In this document: in pieces, positions 1-9,044 of the stretch
Position numbering within the stretch: the first letter of the stretch is position 1
Layout of the letters: each line of letters opens with the position of its first letter
From: JBAZDC01 sp041654595
GTDB taxonomy: Bacteria > Pseudomonadota > Gammaproteobacteria > Burkholderiales > Burkholderiaceae_B
Assembly: GCA_964551305.1 (NCBI GenBank)
Contig: CAZKBT010000001.1
Span: 70,564-134,563 of the forward strand
Length of the DNA: 64,000 nucleotides
Direction of reading: 5' to 3'
The notes under the pieces: model-generated
Database searches by the model: none
What the model was told of the DNA's origin: nothing
What the model saw: the letters and a program-made list of their open reading frames with translations, nothing else
Translations under genes and position numbers: made by a program

Positions 1-2529
1 CGTGCCGGTCAGCGACACCGAACCGCCGATGTCGGCGCCTTTGGTCAAAGTGATAGAGGGACTATTGATTGCAATGATGTCGCCGCCGATCACAATCGGG
101 CCGTCACTGAGCAGCGTGGAACGGTCCAAGCTCACATTGCCCGCAACGGCGGTATTGCCGACGAGCACCACCGACGAGTTAACCAGAACGTTCAATCCAC
201 CCGTGCCGGTACCGTAACCTATCGTGGTCGGCCCCGCGAAACTCAACTCCGTGCCGGATATCGACACGTCGCCGCCGATGTCGGCGCCTTTGAGAAAGCT
301 GACTTTTGCGCCATTGGATGCGCTGAAGTTGCCCGTGATCACGGAATCCTTATCCGCCGTGAACGTACCGCCTTCGTCGATCTTCACGTCGGAAATGCCG
401 CGCACCTCGCCCGTCCAGATCGCGTTTTTATCCAGATGGAGGTTCGTCGTGCCGCCCGCCGCCCGCTTGCCGTCCACCAAGCCGTCCACATCCACGATAT
501 CGCCGGCGGACTTCGAGCCTGCCGCCAAGGCCAGATCGATCATGCCGTCCATGGCCCGTTCGGTACGGCTGACTTTCAGCAGCACACCATTGTTGCCGGT
601 CGCATCGACGCCGTCGCCCAATGTAATGGATTGAGCCTGGCCCGCATCGTCCAGAACCGAGGTGATCGTCGCGCCCGCCGATCGGAGCGTCGCACCGGTC
701 ACGTCCACGTCCGTGTTGCCGCGCATGTAGATAGCGGAAGATTCTTCGCCCCGCGCCTCGATCGTGCCCCCGGCAATTTCGGCGTGGCTGTCCTCGCCCT
801 CGATGCTCGCGCCGTGCCCATGTTCGGCCAATACGTTCACATTCTTGAGAACCACTTCGCCACCGTCCTGCGCACGGACGCCCGCCGCGCCGCTGCCCCG
901 GGTCGTGATACTGCCTCCGGAAAGATGCACGAGGCTGTCGGGTCCGACCGCCGACGCGCCATGCGCCTGGCTGCCGAGCGTGAGGACATCCACGTCCGTC
1001 CCCGCAATCAAAGTCTGCGATGCGGATACGCCTTCGCTTTCCGCGAGCAAACCCTGGGCGGAATCGCCGTCGGTGGCGATCGCCATGGCATTCAACAGCA
1101 CCGTGCTGTCTTTTTTGGACAGCACGCCGTGACTGCCTACGTTGCGCCCATCCGGATCCAGGGGGCCGCCTGCCGTATGGATGCTGCCGTTCTGCAAGCT
1201 GAGCCCGCCGCCGTTATAGGCGAACGCGCCGAAGCCGGCAGAACCCCCGGTCACGACCTTCGTCTTGTCCGTCGAGATGGAACCGCCATTCTGCGCGTAC
1301 ACGCCGCTGGATTCGTCGCCGAGCGTAGCGATTTCGCTGTTCTTCAAATCGATGTGTCCTTTGCTTTCGCCGAGCTTGCCGAAAGCATGCACCGCATGCG
1401 AATGATCGCCCGCGGTGTCTACCATGGTGCCATCCACGTCGATCGCCGCTTCCGTATCGGCGTACAGGCCGCGCGTGTACTGGGCGCCCTGCGCTTGAAC
1501 GGCGCCGCCGCGCATCGTCACTCTGGCGCCATCGCCGGCCCGTACCGTATGGACGAGGCTATGCGAAGCAGGCCCCTCGCCGTCCGTTATCACCGCCGTG
1601 TCTTCCAGATACGCCGTCGCCCCCTCTCCGTTGATGTACAAGGCTGCACCCTGTTTGCTGATCAAAGTGGAGCGTTCCAGGCTCAAGCTGCTGCCCGCCT
1701 GCACGCGCGCCGCCGTGGAGCCCGCCCCCATCGCGCCGATGTGCGAGCCGGCCACCGTAACGTGACCTGCGGTCAATGAGGTGCCGGCGCCGTCCGTGTC
1801 GCCGACCAGCAAAGCGGTGGCGCCATTGCCTTCAGTCGCGACCGACGTGCCGTTCAGGTTGATGGTCCCCGCCTGCGCGCCGCTTTCTTTTCCGCTATGC
1901 GCGCGTACTCCCGCAGCCCGGGTGCCCTTGGTCGTGATCGAACCGTTCGTGAGATTGACCACGCCGCCGCGGTCCGCCTCGACGCCCGAAGCCCCGGTTC
2001 CGTTAGTCTCGATGGTCAAGCCGGTGCCGTCCACTTGGCCGCCTTCCTGGGCAAGCACACCCACCGAATAGCCATTGCCATGTGCCGTCACGGTCGATCT
2101 AGTGATGAGCACAGCGCTGCCCGCGCCGAAAGACTGCAGAACATGGCCACCGCTATTGCCGAAAGTATCCACGCTCGAGCTATCGACCGTAATTCGCGAA
2201 CCGCCCGTGGCGCCTATGCCGCGCGCATTGTTGCCCATGCCGGTTATGTAGTTGTCGAACAGCTCGAATACCGCTCCGCTCTCGCCTTTGGCAGCCCATA
2301 TTTGCGATCCTGTTCCATTTGCCTCGTAGGCAAACTCGGGATCGGGATGGCCTGGAGCCTCCGTGCCTCCCACCGTGCACGTATCGCTGCCTTTACAAAG
2401 CAAATTACCGGACGGCACGGCCTGGACGCTGGTCGCGAAGCCTGCCCCGTACAACATGAATAGCGCCGAGCTTAGCGTGGTGATGCGTAATCCGGCCTTG
2501 CCATTTTTCTTGCTGCGCATATCGTGCAT
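1..2529 (-). CDS. Autotransporter adhesin, N-terminal part of passenger (runs off left edge)
   Basis: Partial gene: 843 codons stay open from the ATG at 2529 to the window edge. The start has a GGGGA-type ribosome site about 9 nt upstream; an in-frame ATG at 2520 is the alternative. Residues 1-37 form a Sec signal peptide with a long basic N-region and a cleavage site after SVQA. The remainder is low-complexity beta-helix sequence rich in Gly, Thr, Ser, Ala and Asp, with recurring short turns such as GSITTKGTRAAGVRA and GGSITTRGSGAAGVRAQDGG, and one early Cys pair (residues about 46-51). This matches pertactin/AIDA-like type V passengers that are exported and displayed at the surface. No C-terminal beta-barrel is visible, so the type Va assignment is inferred. 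The ligand cannot be told from sequence. Confidence 0.85.
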   Translation of the reverse strand, partial: MHDMRSKKNGKAGLRITTLSSALFMLYGAGFATSVQAVPSGNLLCKGSDTCTVGGTEAPGHPDPEFAYEANGTGSQIWAAKGESGAVFELFDNYITGMGNNARGIGATGGSRITVDSSSVDTFGNSGGHVLQSFGAGSAVLITRSTVTAHGNGYSVGVLAQEGGQVDGTGLTIETNGTGASGVEADRGGVVNLTNGSITTKGTRAAGVRAHSGKESGAQAGTINLNGTSVATEGNGATALLVGDTDGAGTSLTAGHVTVAGSHIGAMGAGSTAARVQAGSSLSLERSTLISKQGAALYINGEGATAYLEDTAVITDGEGPASHSLVHTVRAGDGARVTMRGGAVQAQGAQYTRGLYADTEAAIDVDGTMVDTAGDHSHAVHAFGKLGESKGHIDLKNSEIATLGDESSGVYAQNGGSISTDKTKVVTGGSAGFGAFAYNGGGLSLQNGSIHTAGGPLDPDGRNVGSHGVLSKKDSTVLLNAMAIATDGDSAQGLLAESEGVSASQTLIAGTDVDVLTLGSQAHGASAVGPDSLVHLSGGSITTRGSGAAGVRAQDGGEVVLKNVNVLAEHGHGASIEGEDSHAEIAGGTIEARGEESSAIYMRGNTDVDVTGATLRSAGATITSVLDDAGQAQSITLGDGVDATGNNGVLLKVSRTERAMDGMIDLALAAGSKSAGDIVDVDGLVDGKRAAGGTTNLHLDKNAIWTGEVRGISDVKIDEGGTFTADKDSVITGNFSASNGAKVSFLKGADIGGDVSISGTELSFAGPTTIGYGTGTGGLNVLVNSSVVLVGNTAVAGNVSLDRSTLLSDGPIVIGGDIIAINSPSITLTKGADIGGSVSLTGT

Positions 2530-3061
2530 TTCTTTGTCCCCATTGATTTTTCGTGGTTCTAATCGACCTGTCCCACCGGTCTATGTGCGCACTAAGTTAC
2601 ATATCCGTATGAATAATCGATTACATTTCCTTGCCTCGAAATGAGCGAGAATTCATCGTTCCCTAGGGCGTATATCCTAAGATATCAGAATTAATCTTAC
2701 ACGAATTACATATTTTTTAATAATTTGTATTTTTCCATACAAACCAAGGTAACACGACAACGGATGATTTCAGTTCCGATGACCGCCTTAGACTGCGAAA
2801 TGGCGGGAGGCGCCAAAGAAAGAGCGCGAAAAACGAAAGAACAACGAATAGAGCGGGAGAGAGCAGAGAAACGCTATGCAGTACTAATTTTCTTTCTTGA
2901 CGCCATACCAACTTTCCATGCGCCGATTCTTCTTTATTTCAGCGTGATTTTTCTCGGCAAATAGGAAATTGCGCGCCTAACGAAGAGCATGGATATTCGC
3001 GATATGAAAAGAGGCAAAGACATGAGGCGCGTAGTCCGAACCGCGCATGAAGGACGGCGGC
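2530..3061. other. AT-rich intergenic region upstream of the autotransporter
   Basis: About 530 bp without a convincing gene. The part between 2570 and 2760 is clearly more AT-rich than the surroundings and presumably holds the promoter of the minus-strand autotransporter. A 79-codon plus-strand frame at 2725-2964 has no family resemblance and no good ribosome site and is left out. Confidence 0.6.
2659..2679. promoter_or_regulatory. Possible BvgA-like heptad pair
   Basis: TTCCCTA (2659-2665) and TATCCTA (2673-2679) each match the Bordetella BvgA-binding heptad TTTCCTA at six or five of seven positions. They lie 130-150 bp upstream of the autotransporter start. In Bordetella, BvgA activates many autotransporter genes. 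Spacing and orientation differ from the classical inverted heptads, so this is a weak candidate. Confidence 0.2.
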
Positions 3062-3532
3062 TTAAAGCGCGCCCGTATAGCCTTGCTGCCTCCACGCCTC
3101 ATAGATGGTGACCGCGACGGCATTGGAAAGATTCAAGCTGCGCTGGCCGGGCCGCATGGGCAGTCTGAGCCGTTGCTGCATCCCGAACAAGGTTAGCTGA
3201 CTGTCGGACAGCCCCGCGGTTTCCCTGCCGAAGACGAATACGTCGCCCGCCTGGAACGAAACGCGGCCCACTTGCCGATCGGCTTTGGTCGTCATCGCGA
3301 AACAACGGTCGCCACCGGCTCCCGTCGCCTTCAAGGCCTGCTGCAAGTCATCGTGCACCCGCATGTCGGCCCATTCATGGTAGTCGAGCCCGGCCCGTTT
3401 CAAGCGCGCGTCGTCCAGTTCGAAGCCCAATGGCCGGACCAGGTGCAGCGCCGCGCCCGTATTGGCGGCAAGCCGGATCACGTTACCGGTGTTCGGCGGT
3501 ATTTCAGGAGAAACCAGTACGATATGAAACAT
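3062..3532 (-). CDS. trmL: tRNA (cytidine(34)-2'-O)-methyltransferase TrmL
   Basis: SPOUT-class RNA methyltransferase that 2'-O-methylates the wobble C/U34 of tRNA-Leu isoacceptors. The 156-residue protein opens with MFHIVLVSPEIPPNTGN, the conserved N-terminus of the family. It carries the FVFGRETAGL motif (cofactor knot loop) and ends with the knot motif RSLNLSNAVAVTIYEAWRQ. Length is normal for TrmL. The ATG at 3532 is preferred over the one at 3541 because it matches the conserved family start and has CGGA upstream at a suitable distance. It lies downstream of comF on the same strand with about 70 bp between. Confidence 0.93.
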   Translation of the reverse strand: MFHIVLVSPEIPPNTGNVIRLAANTGAALHLVRPLGFELDDARLKRAGLDYHEWADMRVHDDLQQALKATGAGGDRCFAMTTKADRQVGRVSFQAGDVFVFGRETAGLSDSQLTLFGMQQRLRLPMRPGQRSLNLSNAVAVTIYEAWRQQGYTGAL

Positions 3533-3602
3533 GCAAGACATCCGTTGAATACACTCGTGCCGCCTGCCGCGCCTGGACGCGGCTTTCAGCGCCTGCGGGA
3601 CG

Positions 3603-4373
3603 CTATGGCGCGCGCGCCGCCACCACGCCCAGCACCCGTTCGGCCCCCGCGGCCTTCAGACTTCGAGCGACGGCATCCACCGTGGCGCCCGTCGTCAGTA
3701 CGTCGTCCACCACCAGCACGGTCCGTCCCTGCAAGGCCTGCGTGCAATGATAAAGCCCCACGACGTTGCGGATGCGCTCCGATCGCGGCAGGGCGGCCTG
3801 TTTATCGCCCTGAGGCCCACGTTGCAAAAGACCGGAACGCAAGGGCAACGAAAGCGCGCCGGCCAGCTGCCGCGCCAGCTCCGCGGCGGGGTTGAACCCT
3901 CTGCGCCGTATCGACGGCGCGCTGGACGGCACGGCAGCCAGGATTGTAGACGCAGGCAGGCGCAACCGCGCGTCCCGCACGGCCTGCTCCACCAGATTCC
4001 CCAGCAGGCGAACGTGCGTATAACGCAAATCGACCTTCCATTGGCGAATCAGGACGTCGCCAGGCGGCGCGTAGTCGAACGCGGCGACGATGCGCTCGAA
4101 CGCGGGCGGCGCAATGCGGCATTCCATGCACGGGACACCGGCCTGGTCCACGCCCACGGCGCACCGCGGGCAACGCGGACGGCCGTCGCGCATCGTCGCG
4201 GTCGCCATGTCCGCGCAGACCGCGCACAAGCGACCGCCGTGGACGCGCGCCATGCAGAGGGCGCACGCGCCGGGCACGCACGTCGCGATGCGGCGCAGCG
4301 CGGCTGCGGACCGGCGGGGCAATGCAAGCAAGGAACGACGCGACCGTTCGCGCAAGCCGGATAGATACGCCAT
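3603..4373 (-). CDS. comF: ComF family phosphoribosyltransferase-like protein
   Basis: 256-residue ComF/GntX-type protein, associated with natural DNA uptake and DNA metabolism. The N-terminus has cysteine pairs (CALC, CAVC, CPRC, CMEC) suggestive of a zinc-binding domain. The C-terminus is a type I PRTase fold with the PRPP loop VLVVDDVLTTGATV. The frame opens upstream to 4499, but the ATG at 4373 has GGAG 9 nt before it and is a better start. It is divergent from the methyltransferase at 4502, with about 130 bp between them. dprA, another transformation gene, lies 13 kb away. Confidence 0.88.
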   Translation of the reverse strand: MAYLSGLRERSRRSLLALPRRSAAALRRIATCVPGACALCMARVHGGRLCAVCADMATATMRDGRPRCPRCAVGVDQAGVPCMECRIAPPAFERIVAAFDYAPPGDVLIRQWKVDLRYTHVRLLGNLVEQAVRDARLRLPASTILAAVPSSAPSIRRRGFNPAAELARQLAGALSLPLRSGLLQRGPQGDKQAALPRSERIRNVVGLYHCTQALQGRTVLVVDDVLTTGATVDAVARSLKAAGAERVLGVVAARAP

Positions 4374-4501
4374 AATAATAAGCTCCATGGTCCGCGCGAA
4401 GCCGGCCGCCGCGATTCGCCGGCCGGCCCCGCGCTTTTCTCCAACGCAAGCCTTGCATCTAAGCATGCGGCCCTTACAATCGCCACCCTTTCGGCACAAC
4501 T

Positions 4502-5413
4502 ATGTCACAGCCTCCCGTCCGCCGGCTCAGCACCGCCCACGCCGCCCTGCAATTCGACCGGATCGCGCCCCTGGACGGCGCCCAGTTCCTGTACGGCGAA
4601 GTCGCGCAACGCATGCTGCAGCGTCTGAGCTACATTCGGGTGGATCCCGTCAAGGTGCTGGATGCTGGCTGCGGCGCGGGCCATGCGATTGAGCCCCTGC
4701 GCGCGCGCTACCCGGGGATGGATTACCAGGGGCAGGACATCAGCGCCGCCATGCTGTCGGCAGCCCGCGAACGCTATGTCAGCAAGCCGGGCTTCTGGCA
4801 AAAATTGCGCAACAAGCCGACACCCCCTGTGCATTTTCATCACGGCGACATGGCGCAAACCGGCCTGCCGCCGGAAAGCCTGGATCTGGTCTGGTCCAAT
4901 ATGGCGCTGCATTGGCATCCGGAGCCCCACCGCGTGCTGAGCGAATGGCGGCGCATATTACGCCCGGGAGCCCTGGTGATGTTTTCCTGCCTGGGGCCGG
5001 GTTCTTTGATCGAGCTGCGCCAGGCCGTGGCCGAAGCCGGACTGCAAACGGCGGCACCCGAGTTCGTGGATATGCATGATTTCGGCGACTTGCTGATGGA
5101 GCGGGGCTTTTCCGATCCGGTCATGGACCAGGAGATACTGACCTTGACCTACCGCACCCCTGAAAAGCTGATTTCGGACCTTCGGGCGCTGGGTGGCAAT
5201 CCCAGCCTGGATCGCCGTGCGGGCTTGCCGGGCCGGCGCTGGAAGCAGCGCCTGATCAACGCGCTGGAAGAACAGCGTCTTGACGACGGCCTGATACACC
5301 TGACGCTGGAAATCGCCTACGGCCATGCGTGGCGCTCGGCGGCGCATCGCAGCGCGCCGGGCGAAACACGGATATCTATCGAGTCGATAGGCCGGCCGCG
5401 ATTCAAGAGTTGA
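4502..5413 (+). CDS. bioC: BioC-like SAM-dependent methyltransferase
   Basis: 303-residue class I methyltransferase. Motif I is VLDAGCGAG (residues about 54-62), followed by GQDIS and the post-I segment DLVWSNMALHWHPEP typical of BioC, which methylates malonyl-ACP at the start of pimelate synthesis for biotin. The C-terminal part (LTLTYRTPEKLISDLRALG) also resembles BioC-like proteins of beta-proteobacteria. No other bio genes are nearby, so the substrate is inferred and a general methyltransferase remains possible. The gene is divergent from comF. Its stop overlaps the convergent response-regulator gene by 11 bp. Confidence 0.75.
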   Translation: MSQPPVRRLSTAHAALQFDRIAPLDGAQFLYGEVAQRMLQRLSYIRVDPVKVLDAGCGAGHAIEPLRARYPGMDYQGQDISAAMLSAARERYVSKPGFWQKLRNKPTPPVHFHHGDMAQTGLPPESLDLVWSNMALHWHPEPHRVLSEWRRILRPGALVMFSCLGPGSLIELRQAVAEAGLQTAAPEFVDMHDFGDLLMERGFSDPVMDQEILTLTYRTPEKLISDLRALGGNPSLDRRAGLPGRRWKQRLINALEEQRLDDGLIHLTLEIAYGHAWRSAAHRSAPGETRISIESIGRPRFKS

Positions 5414-6098
5414 CGTTTTTCCGGCGCGAAGCGTCGATGCCCAGCTGCTTGAGCTTGCGATAAAGGTGGGTGCGCTCCAACCCCGTTTTTTCCGATACGC
5501 GAGTCATGCTGTGATTTTCCCGCCCGAGATGATATTCGAAGTAGATGCGCTCGAACGCGTCCCGAGCCTCGCGCAGGGGCTGGTCCAGCGTAATACTGCC
5601 CAGCAGCGACGGATTGTCTTCTGATTGCGCCGCGGATGAAGGCGCGGCTCCTCCTTGGCTGGCGGATTGCGCAGGCGCTTCCGAGCGCATTTGCGCCGCG
5701 ACCCGTGCCGCATTGGCCAAGGCGGCCGGCGCGATCGGCCGAGCCAGGCCCGAGGCCACGGCTTTCAGCAGTTTCTGCAAAGTGATCGGCTTTTCAAGAA
5801 AGTCCACGGCGCCGATGCGGGTGGCCTCGACGGCCGTGTCGACCGTGGCATGCCCGCTCATCATTATGACGGGCATGTCGAGCAGGCCTTGGGACGACCA
5901 CTCTTTGAGCAGGCTGACCCCATCGGTATCCGGCATCCAGATATCCAGCAACACGAGGTCGGGACGCGCGCGCAGCCGCGCTGCGCGCGCCTCGGTCGCG
6001 TTTTCCGCCAACTCGACTGTGTGCCCTTCGTCATAAAGGATTTCAGACAACAGCTCCCGAATACCAATTTCGTCGTCGACAACCAGCACTCTGGCCAT
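5403..6098 (-). CDS. REC-Fis response regulator (NtrX-like, no AAA+ domain)
   Basis: 231-residue partner of the NtrY-type kinase just upstream. Residues 1-120 are a receiver domain with acidic pocket DDE (8-10), phospho-acceptor Asp in LLDIWMPDTDG (about 52) and Lys in EKPI (about 104). An Ala/Ser/Gln-rich linker follows. Residues about 185-231 form a Fis-type helix-turn-helix (SEKTGLERTHLYRKLKQLGI). True NtrX carries a sigma-54 AAA+ module between these domains; none is present, so this protein should bind DNA but not activate sigma-54. The gap to ntrY is 10 bp, so they are probably co-transcribed. Confidence 0.85.
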   Translation of the reverse strand: MARVLVVDDEIGIRELLSEILYDEGHTVELAENATEARAARLRARPDLVLLDIWMPDTDGVSLLKEWSSQGLLDMPVIMMSGHATVDTAVEATRIGAVDFLEKPITLQKLLKAVASGLARPIAPAALANAARVAAQMRSEAPAQSASQGGAAPSSAAQSEDNPSLLGSITLDQPLREARDAFERIYFEYHLGRENHSMTRVSEKTGLERTHLYRKLKQLGIDASRRKNVNS

Positions 6099-6108
6099 AA
6101 AAAATCAC

Positions 6109-8505
6109 CTATGTTTTTTCCGCATTATCGTTGTCTTGCCTCGGTTCGTCTAGCGTTACCGACGAATGCGCAAGCCTGGTCAAGAGGATAGAAATGCGCG
6201 CCCCGCCCTCGCGGCGGTTGGAAACATCGATCCTGCCGCCGTGTTCTTCAATGATTTTCTTAACTATAGCAAGTCCCAGGCCCGTTCCCGACGCTTTGGT
6301 GGTCACGTAGGGCTCGAACACGCGCGTCAGCACCTGCGATGCGAATCCGGGGCCATTGTCGGACACGGTCAACCGGACGGAGTTCTGCTCGGCGCCTTCG
6401 TCGGAGCTCGACTTGGCCAGCCGGGTTTGCAAACGGATGATAGCCTGCGCGGGCCCATGAACGGACAAGGCCGCATCGCGCGCGTTAGCCAAAAGATTGT
6501 GTATGACTTGGCGCAGCTGCGTGGGATCGCCTTCCACCAACGGGACCTCGCGGGAAAAATCCACCTCGAACATCGGGACCGCGCTATCCACTCGCGCCTG
6601 CGAGCCGGGGTCCCAGCCGTACAGCGTCAGGATCTCGGCGCTCAGGGCATTGATGTCGATCGCCTGCATCTGGGCGGGCGGCGTGCGCGCATATTCGCGA
6701 AAGTCATCCACCATTTTCTTCAGCGAGGCCACCTGGTTCACGATGGTATTGGTCGAGCGCGTCAGCATGGCGGCATCGTCCTCGCTCAACCTGTCGGTCA
6801 GCTTCATGGCCAGGCGCTCGGCCGACAACTGTATGGGAGTCAGGGGATTCTTGATTTCGTGGGCCAGGCGGCGCGCGACTTCGCCCCAGGCCACCGTGCG
6901 GTTGGCGGATATCACTTCGCTGATGTCGTCGAACACGACCAGATAGCCGTTGCCGCGGCCATCCACGTTCAAATGCGTGCCGCGCGCCAGCAGGGTTACC
7001 ACGTGTTTCTTGGTTTCATTGTCCGTGGCGGCGTCCAGCTCCAGCTCGAACTGCTGCTGCCAGTACGGACGCTCGGACCCCACGGCGGAATGGGCCGCGA
7101 AGGCCTGCCGTATCTGCTGGGACAAGGCCAAAGCTCCCTCCACGGTCTCCAGGGGCCGCCCCTTGACCGAGCGCAGGTCGACGTGCAGGATGCTCTGCGC
7201 GCCCTGGTTGAACAAGGTCACCCGGAACATTTCGTCGAACACCAGCACGCCCGAGGACAGGTTGCTCAGGACGGACTCCAGGTAGACGTTGGACCGTTCC
7301 AATTGGCGCCGGTTGTTTTCCACCATGCGCCGCGCTTCGTCCAGCTGGCGCGTCATGGCATTGAAGGAACGCGTCAATTGTCCGACTTCGTCTTTTTCGG
7401 GCGGCTCCGGCAAAGGACGGTAGTCCCCCACCCCGACTGCTTGCGTGCCCGCCGCCAGCGTCAGCAAAGGCCGGACCAGGCGCCGAGAGATCGCCAGCGC
7501 CGCCACGACGGCGGCGAACAGCGCCAGGATCAGGGCCATAGTCAGCGTAATGCCATAGAGCTTGCGCAGGCCCAGGCGCGACAGCGCCAGTTCTTGATAA
7601 TCGCGAAACCCTTCTTGCACCAGGTTCGCATTGACAGCGATCTGCTCGGGCACGGGCTGGATAACCTGCAGCCACCGGGCGTCCTGGGCGACGCCCAATA
7701 TCGCCGACAGGCCGTCCGCGCGATTGATCGGCACGACGACACGCAAATGCAGGTCGCCGCTTATCGGCCCCCTGTCGCCCGGCGCGTCGGCCACGCCCAC
7801 GTTGTCGGCATCCGCTTCGGCCGCCGAATAGCCACGCGCGACCTTCAGCTGGTTGAACACGTGAGGGGGCGGCAGATCCGGCAGCAGCTTGCCGTAGTTG
7901 GACGATGAAAACGCGACGATCCGGGCATTGCCGGTGAAGATCAAGGCTTCGGACACGCCGCTGCTTTCGCGCAATTGCGTGATCAGATACGCCAGGTCCG
8001 CATCGCTGGCCCGGCTCAGGCCCACGGCCAATTCCTTGGCGCGCGTATTCAAGTCAGCCAACTGCGTATCCAGCGCCGCGCGACCCAGGTTCAACCCGGC
8101 CTCCAGCGCGCTGTCGACGCGGACGTTGAACCAGGATTCGATGGAGCGCGACATGAACTGCACGGACAGCACGTAAATCAGTATCCCCGGCAGGATGCCG
8201 ATCAACGTGAAGTACCAGGCGAAGCGCGCCGTCAGCCGGGCGCCGAACTGGCGGCGGCGTATCTGCCTGGCCAGGCGCATGGCCAGCATGCCCACCCAGA
8301 AAATCAGCGCAACGGCCAACACGCCGTTCAGCAGCAGCAAGGTGTCGTACTGCTGGGCATAGCGCGAGGCGTTGCCGGTCGACCAGACCAACAGCGCAAG
8401 CAGACCCATGGCGCTGCAGGCGGCCACGATCAGCGCGATCCGCAACCCCCAGCGCAGGATCAGCGAGGTGTGTCGACGGAAATTGAAAATGTGAACTCTT
8501 TCCAT
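6109..8505 (-). CDS. ntrY: NtrY-type membrane sensor histidine kinase
   Basis: 798-residue kinase. The N-terminus has three transmembrane segments (WGLRIALIVAACSAMGLLAL; LLLLNGVLAVALIFWVGMLA; FAWYFTLIGILPGILIYVLS). A periplasmic sensor domain follows, then a fourth segment, a HAMP linker, a PAS-like region and the HisKA motif RLAHEIKNPLTP with the phosphorylated His. HATPase_c boxes include the N-box NLLANARDA and the G-boxes NGPGFA and GTGLGLAIVKK. The order matches NtrY. The frame opens upstream to 8646, but the ATG at 8505 starts directly before the first membrane segment. It overlaps the DUF4390 gene by 46 bp, suggesting translational coupling. The signal sensed is unknown. Confidence 0.9.
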   Translation of the reverse strand: MERVHIFNFRRHTSLILRWGLRIALIVAACSAMGLLALLVWSTGNASRYAQQYDTLLLLNGVLAVALIFWVGMLAMRLARQIRRRQFGARLTARFAWYFTLIGILPGILIYVLSVQFMSRSIESWFNVRVDSALEAGLNLGRAALDTQLADLNTRAKELAVGLSRASDADLAYLITQLRESSGVSEALIFTGNARIVAFSSSNYGKLLPDLPPPHVFNQLKVARGYSAAEADADNVGVADAPGDRGPISGDLHLRVVVPINRADGLSAILGVAQDARWLQVIQPVPEQIAVNANLVQEGFRDYQELALSRLGLRKLYGITLTMALILALFAAVVAALAISRRLVRPLLTLAAGTQAVGVGDYRPLPEPPEKDEVGQLTRSFNAMTRQLDEARRMVENNRRQLERSNVYLESVLSNLSSGVLVFDEMFRVTLFNQGAQSILHVDLRSVKGRPLETVEGALALSQQIRQAFAAHSAVGSERPYWQQQFELELDAATDNETKKHVVTLLARGTHLNVDGRGNGYLVVFDDISEVISANRTVAWGEVARRLAHEIKNPLTPIQLSAERLAMKLTDRLSEDDAAMLTRSTNTIVNQVASLKKMVDDFREYARTPPAQMQAIDINALSAEILTLYGWDPGSQARVDSAVPMFEVDFSREVPLVEGDPTQLRQVIHNLLANARDAALSVHGPAQAIIRLQTRLAKSSSDEGAEQNSVRLTVSDNGPGFASQVLTRVFEPYVTTKASGTGLGLAIVKKIIEEHGGRIDVSNRREGGARISILLTRLAHSSVTLDEPRQDNDNAEKT

Positions 8506-9041
8506 GGAGTAGCCAAGGCCCAGGCCTGGCTGTTGAGCGCGTCGACCTGGAAGGGCCGCGCCAATAATGAGGTGTCCAGCCGCACACGCAGGCGGCCGTG
8601 ATAGACCTCGTCGTAATCCAGCTCGTCGATACGGGCCACGTCCCACCCGCGTATGTTCCGAATCTGCGACATGGCGTCGTCAAATGAGGATTCCGGCAGC
8701 GACAGATCGCCCGCGCCGACCCGCCACTGCCGCGTCAATGCGTTATAGACCACGCGCCAGGTTCGCTGCCGGCTGATCACCGTCTTGTCGAACCACCACC
8801 AGCGCTTGGACACCAGCTCGAGGTCGGCCGTGAAATAGACCGGGATGCCGCGCTCGGCCGCATCGCGCAGTTCCGGGGACACGCCAAGCAGGACGTCGGC
8901 GTCGATGTACAGCTGACCGTCGCGCACGACGGGTTCGATCCGCGTAACCCGGTCGCCTTCGGGAGCAGGCTGCGCCTGCAAGGGTGCCGGCAGCAACAGC
9001 GCACCGCACAACACGAAGGACAACATGGCTCGCAACATCAT
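8460..9041 (-). CDS. DUF4390 domain exported protein
   Basis: 193-residue protein beginning MMLRAMLSFVLCGALLLPAPLQAQP, a clear Sec signal peptide, so probably periplasmic. The body, with the Trp-rich segment KRWWWFDKTVI and the later WKEFTFSIS, matches the DUF4390 family, which in beta-proteobacteria sits between rsmB and the NtrY kinase as here. Function is unknown. The fixed position suggests it helps or tunes the kinase. Only 3 bp separate it from the rsmB stop, and its 3' end overlaps ntrY, so rsmB-DUF4390-ntrY-regulator looks like one operon. Confidence 0.85.
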   Translation of the reverse strand: MMLRAMLSFVLCGALLLPAPLQAQPAPEGDRVTRIEPVVRDGQLYIDADVLLGVSPELRDAAERGIPVYFTADLELVSKRWWWFDKTVISRQRTWRVVYNALTRQWRVGAGDLSLPESSFDDAMSQIRNIRGWDVARIDELDYDEVYHGRLRVRLDTSLLARPFQVDALNSQAWALATPWKEFTFSISVDTPR

Positions 9042-9044
9042 CGC

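Noticed and set aside
436..1779. 447-codon plus-strand open frame
   Set aside because: It is antisense to the autotransporter, which has a signal peptide and family composition; the plus-strand product is Arg/Ala/His-rich shadow sequence.
2725..2964. 79-codon plus-strand frame in the AT-rich intergenic region
   Set aside because: Charged then hydrophobic, no homologue recognised, no convincing ribosome site.
6166..7908. 580-codon plus-strand open frame
   Set aside because: Antisense to ntrY; no domain resemblance, His/Gln/Arg-rich.
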